From Neiella litorisoli (GTDB lineage Bacteria; Pseudomonadota; Gammaproteobacteria; Enterobacterales; Neiellaceae), in assembly GCF_014773395.1 (NCBI RefSeq), contig NZ_JACXAF010000019.1, positions 1 through 64,000 of the forward strand: a DNA stretch of 64,000 nucleotides. Direction: 5' to 3'. Both the position numbers and the translations under genes were made by a program. The notes under the pieces are model-generated. The model was not told the origin of the DNA and made no database searches. It saw nothing but the letters and a program-made list of their open reading frames with translations. Of the stretch, positions 63,321 through 64,000 are shown one piece after another (position 1 is the stretch's first letter; each line of letters begins with the position of its first letter).

Positions 63321-64000
63321 GTGGCACAGTACAATGTTTGCATGTTCGCTCATAACGAAGAAGACAATATTAAAACGTCAATTATGAGTGTGTTAGAGCA
63401 AACTTCTGAGGCTCTGAATACTTTCTATCTAATTGCCAATGGCTGTAGCGATGATACGGTCGCCATCGCCAATCAAATCAAACAACAGAGCTTTGCCAAG
63501 ATGCAAGTTGTCGAGTTAGCAATCGGCGACAAATGCAATGCTTGGAACCACTACATGCATCAACTGAATCCCGCCGCTGATGTCCATTTTTTTGTTGACG
63601 CCGACGTCAACTTTTCGGACCAGTGCTTCGACAAAATGACCAACCATTTAATGGCGACAGGCGCAGAAACGGTAACGATTGCTGGCATGCCTTTGTCGGG
63701 CAGAAACCGAGCGTTCTACGAAAGCTTGGTGAAGGAGCGCTCGTGCTTTTTCGGCAATTTATATGGTTTGAAGCACGCCGCCATTGAACGCATTCAATCG
63801 TATCCGTTCCGCCTGCCCATGGGGCTCAATTGGATCGACTCATTTCTTACTAAAGCGATCAATACCGACTTATCCTTTGGCGTTGATAACCTGCCTAATC
63901 GAGTCACTTATTTGGATGGCGTCGGTTATCACTTTGAAAAACTATCGCCCTTTTCAACAAATGAAATTTCAATATATATCAACCGAATTGCCCGATATGA
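63321..64000 (+). CDS. GT2 glycosyltransferase, C-terminus beyond the window
   Basis: An open frame from the GTG at 63321 (GGAGAAG upstream) to the edge, 226 codons. AQYNVCMFAHNEEDNIKTSI, FYLIANGCSDDTVAIA and HFFVDADVNFSDQCF (DAD metal site) show a GT-A enzyme. It faces away from the GT4 gene at 61965. An overlapping 89-codon frame at 63118-63387 is not believed. Confidence 0.85.
   Translation, partial: MAQYNVCMFAHNEEDNIKTSIMSVLEQTSEALNTFYLIANGCSDDTVAIANQIKQQSFAKMQVVELAIGDKCNAWNHYMHQLNPAADVHFFVDADVNFSDQCFDKMTNHLMATGAETVTIAGMPLSGRNRAFYESLVKERSCFFGNLYGLKHAAIERIQSYPFRLPMGLNWIDSFLTKAINTDLSFGVDNLPNRVTYLDGVGYHFEKLSPFSTNEISIYINRIARY

Noticed and set aside
63118-63387. Open frame of 89 codons upstream of the last GT2 gene
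   Set aside because: It overlaps the GT2 start by 67 bases, shows no family pattern and contains the palindrome; the GT2 frame has the better ribosome site and clear motifs.

Overview
The window looks like a chromosomal segment of a marine-type gammaproteobacterium, possibly close to Alteromonadales (genus not determinable by eye). The left end shows this: murB-birA-coaX, then tRNA-Tyr, tRNA-Gly, tRNA-Thr and an EF-Tu gene, all on the minus strand in the order known from E. coli and relatives. Base composition is close to balanced over most of the window, with one clearly AT-rich patch near 39.6-42.9 kb.

From 4.3 kb to the right edge almost everything serves one surface polysaccharide / exosortase A (XrtA, PEP-CTERM) programme. 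4343-11820 is a plus-strand operon with an RND pump (adaptor plus transporter) translationally coupled to the histidine kinase PrsK, followed by the sigma-54 activator PrsR. 12050-14932 is a four-gene cassette: a Tat-signal protein, a PqqD-like small protein, an HprK-related kinase and a nucleotidyltransferase. A candidate sigma-54 promoter sits in front of it. 14945-20547 (minus) is the conserved XrtA export block: export lipoprotein, chain-length protein, tyrosine autokinase, outer-membrane protein, AAA ATPase. From a divergent promoter region at 20.55-20.76 kb, a plus-strand operon runs to 39.5 kb: initiating sugar transferase, deacetylase, glycosyltransferase, xrtA, a RIFT-barrel lyase-like protein, further glycosyltransferases, FemAB protein, amidotransferase, acyltransferase, Wzy-like ligase/polymerase and a flippase.

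39.6-41.6 kb holds two AT-rich genes (glycosyltransferase, sulfotransferase) that look acquired. 41.7-52.3 kb (minus) is a decoration operon: MBOAT acyltransferase with its SGNH-like partner, GT2, a toroid-fold protein, second flippase, GT4, sulfotransferase, DUF5672 protein and pyruvyl transferase. 52.4-63.1 kb is a further glycosyltransferase cluster. It includes a GtrB-like/GT-C pair and an unusual lipoprotein that joins a chain-length-protein-like coiled coil to a beta-helix. A last GT2 gene runs off the right edge.

Together the genes can build, decorate (acetyl, sulfate, pyruvyl, deacetylation), flip, polymerise, length-control and export one or more acidic exopolysaccharides, and anchor PEP-CTERM proteins. 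No PEP-CTERM substrate is visible in the window. The best candidates for undescribed biology are the Tat/PqqD/HprK/NTase cassette under apparent PrsR/sigma-54 control, the coiled-coil/beta-helix lipoprotein, and the RND pump fused by operon structure to PrsK.
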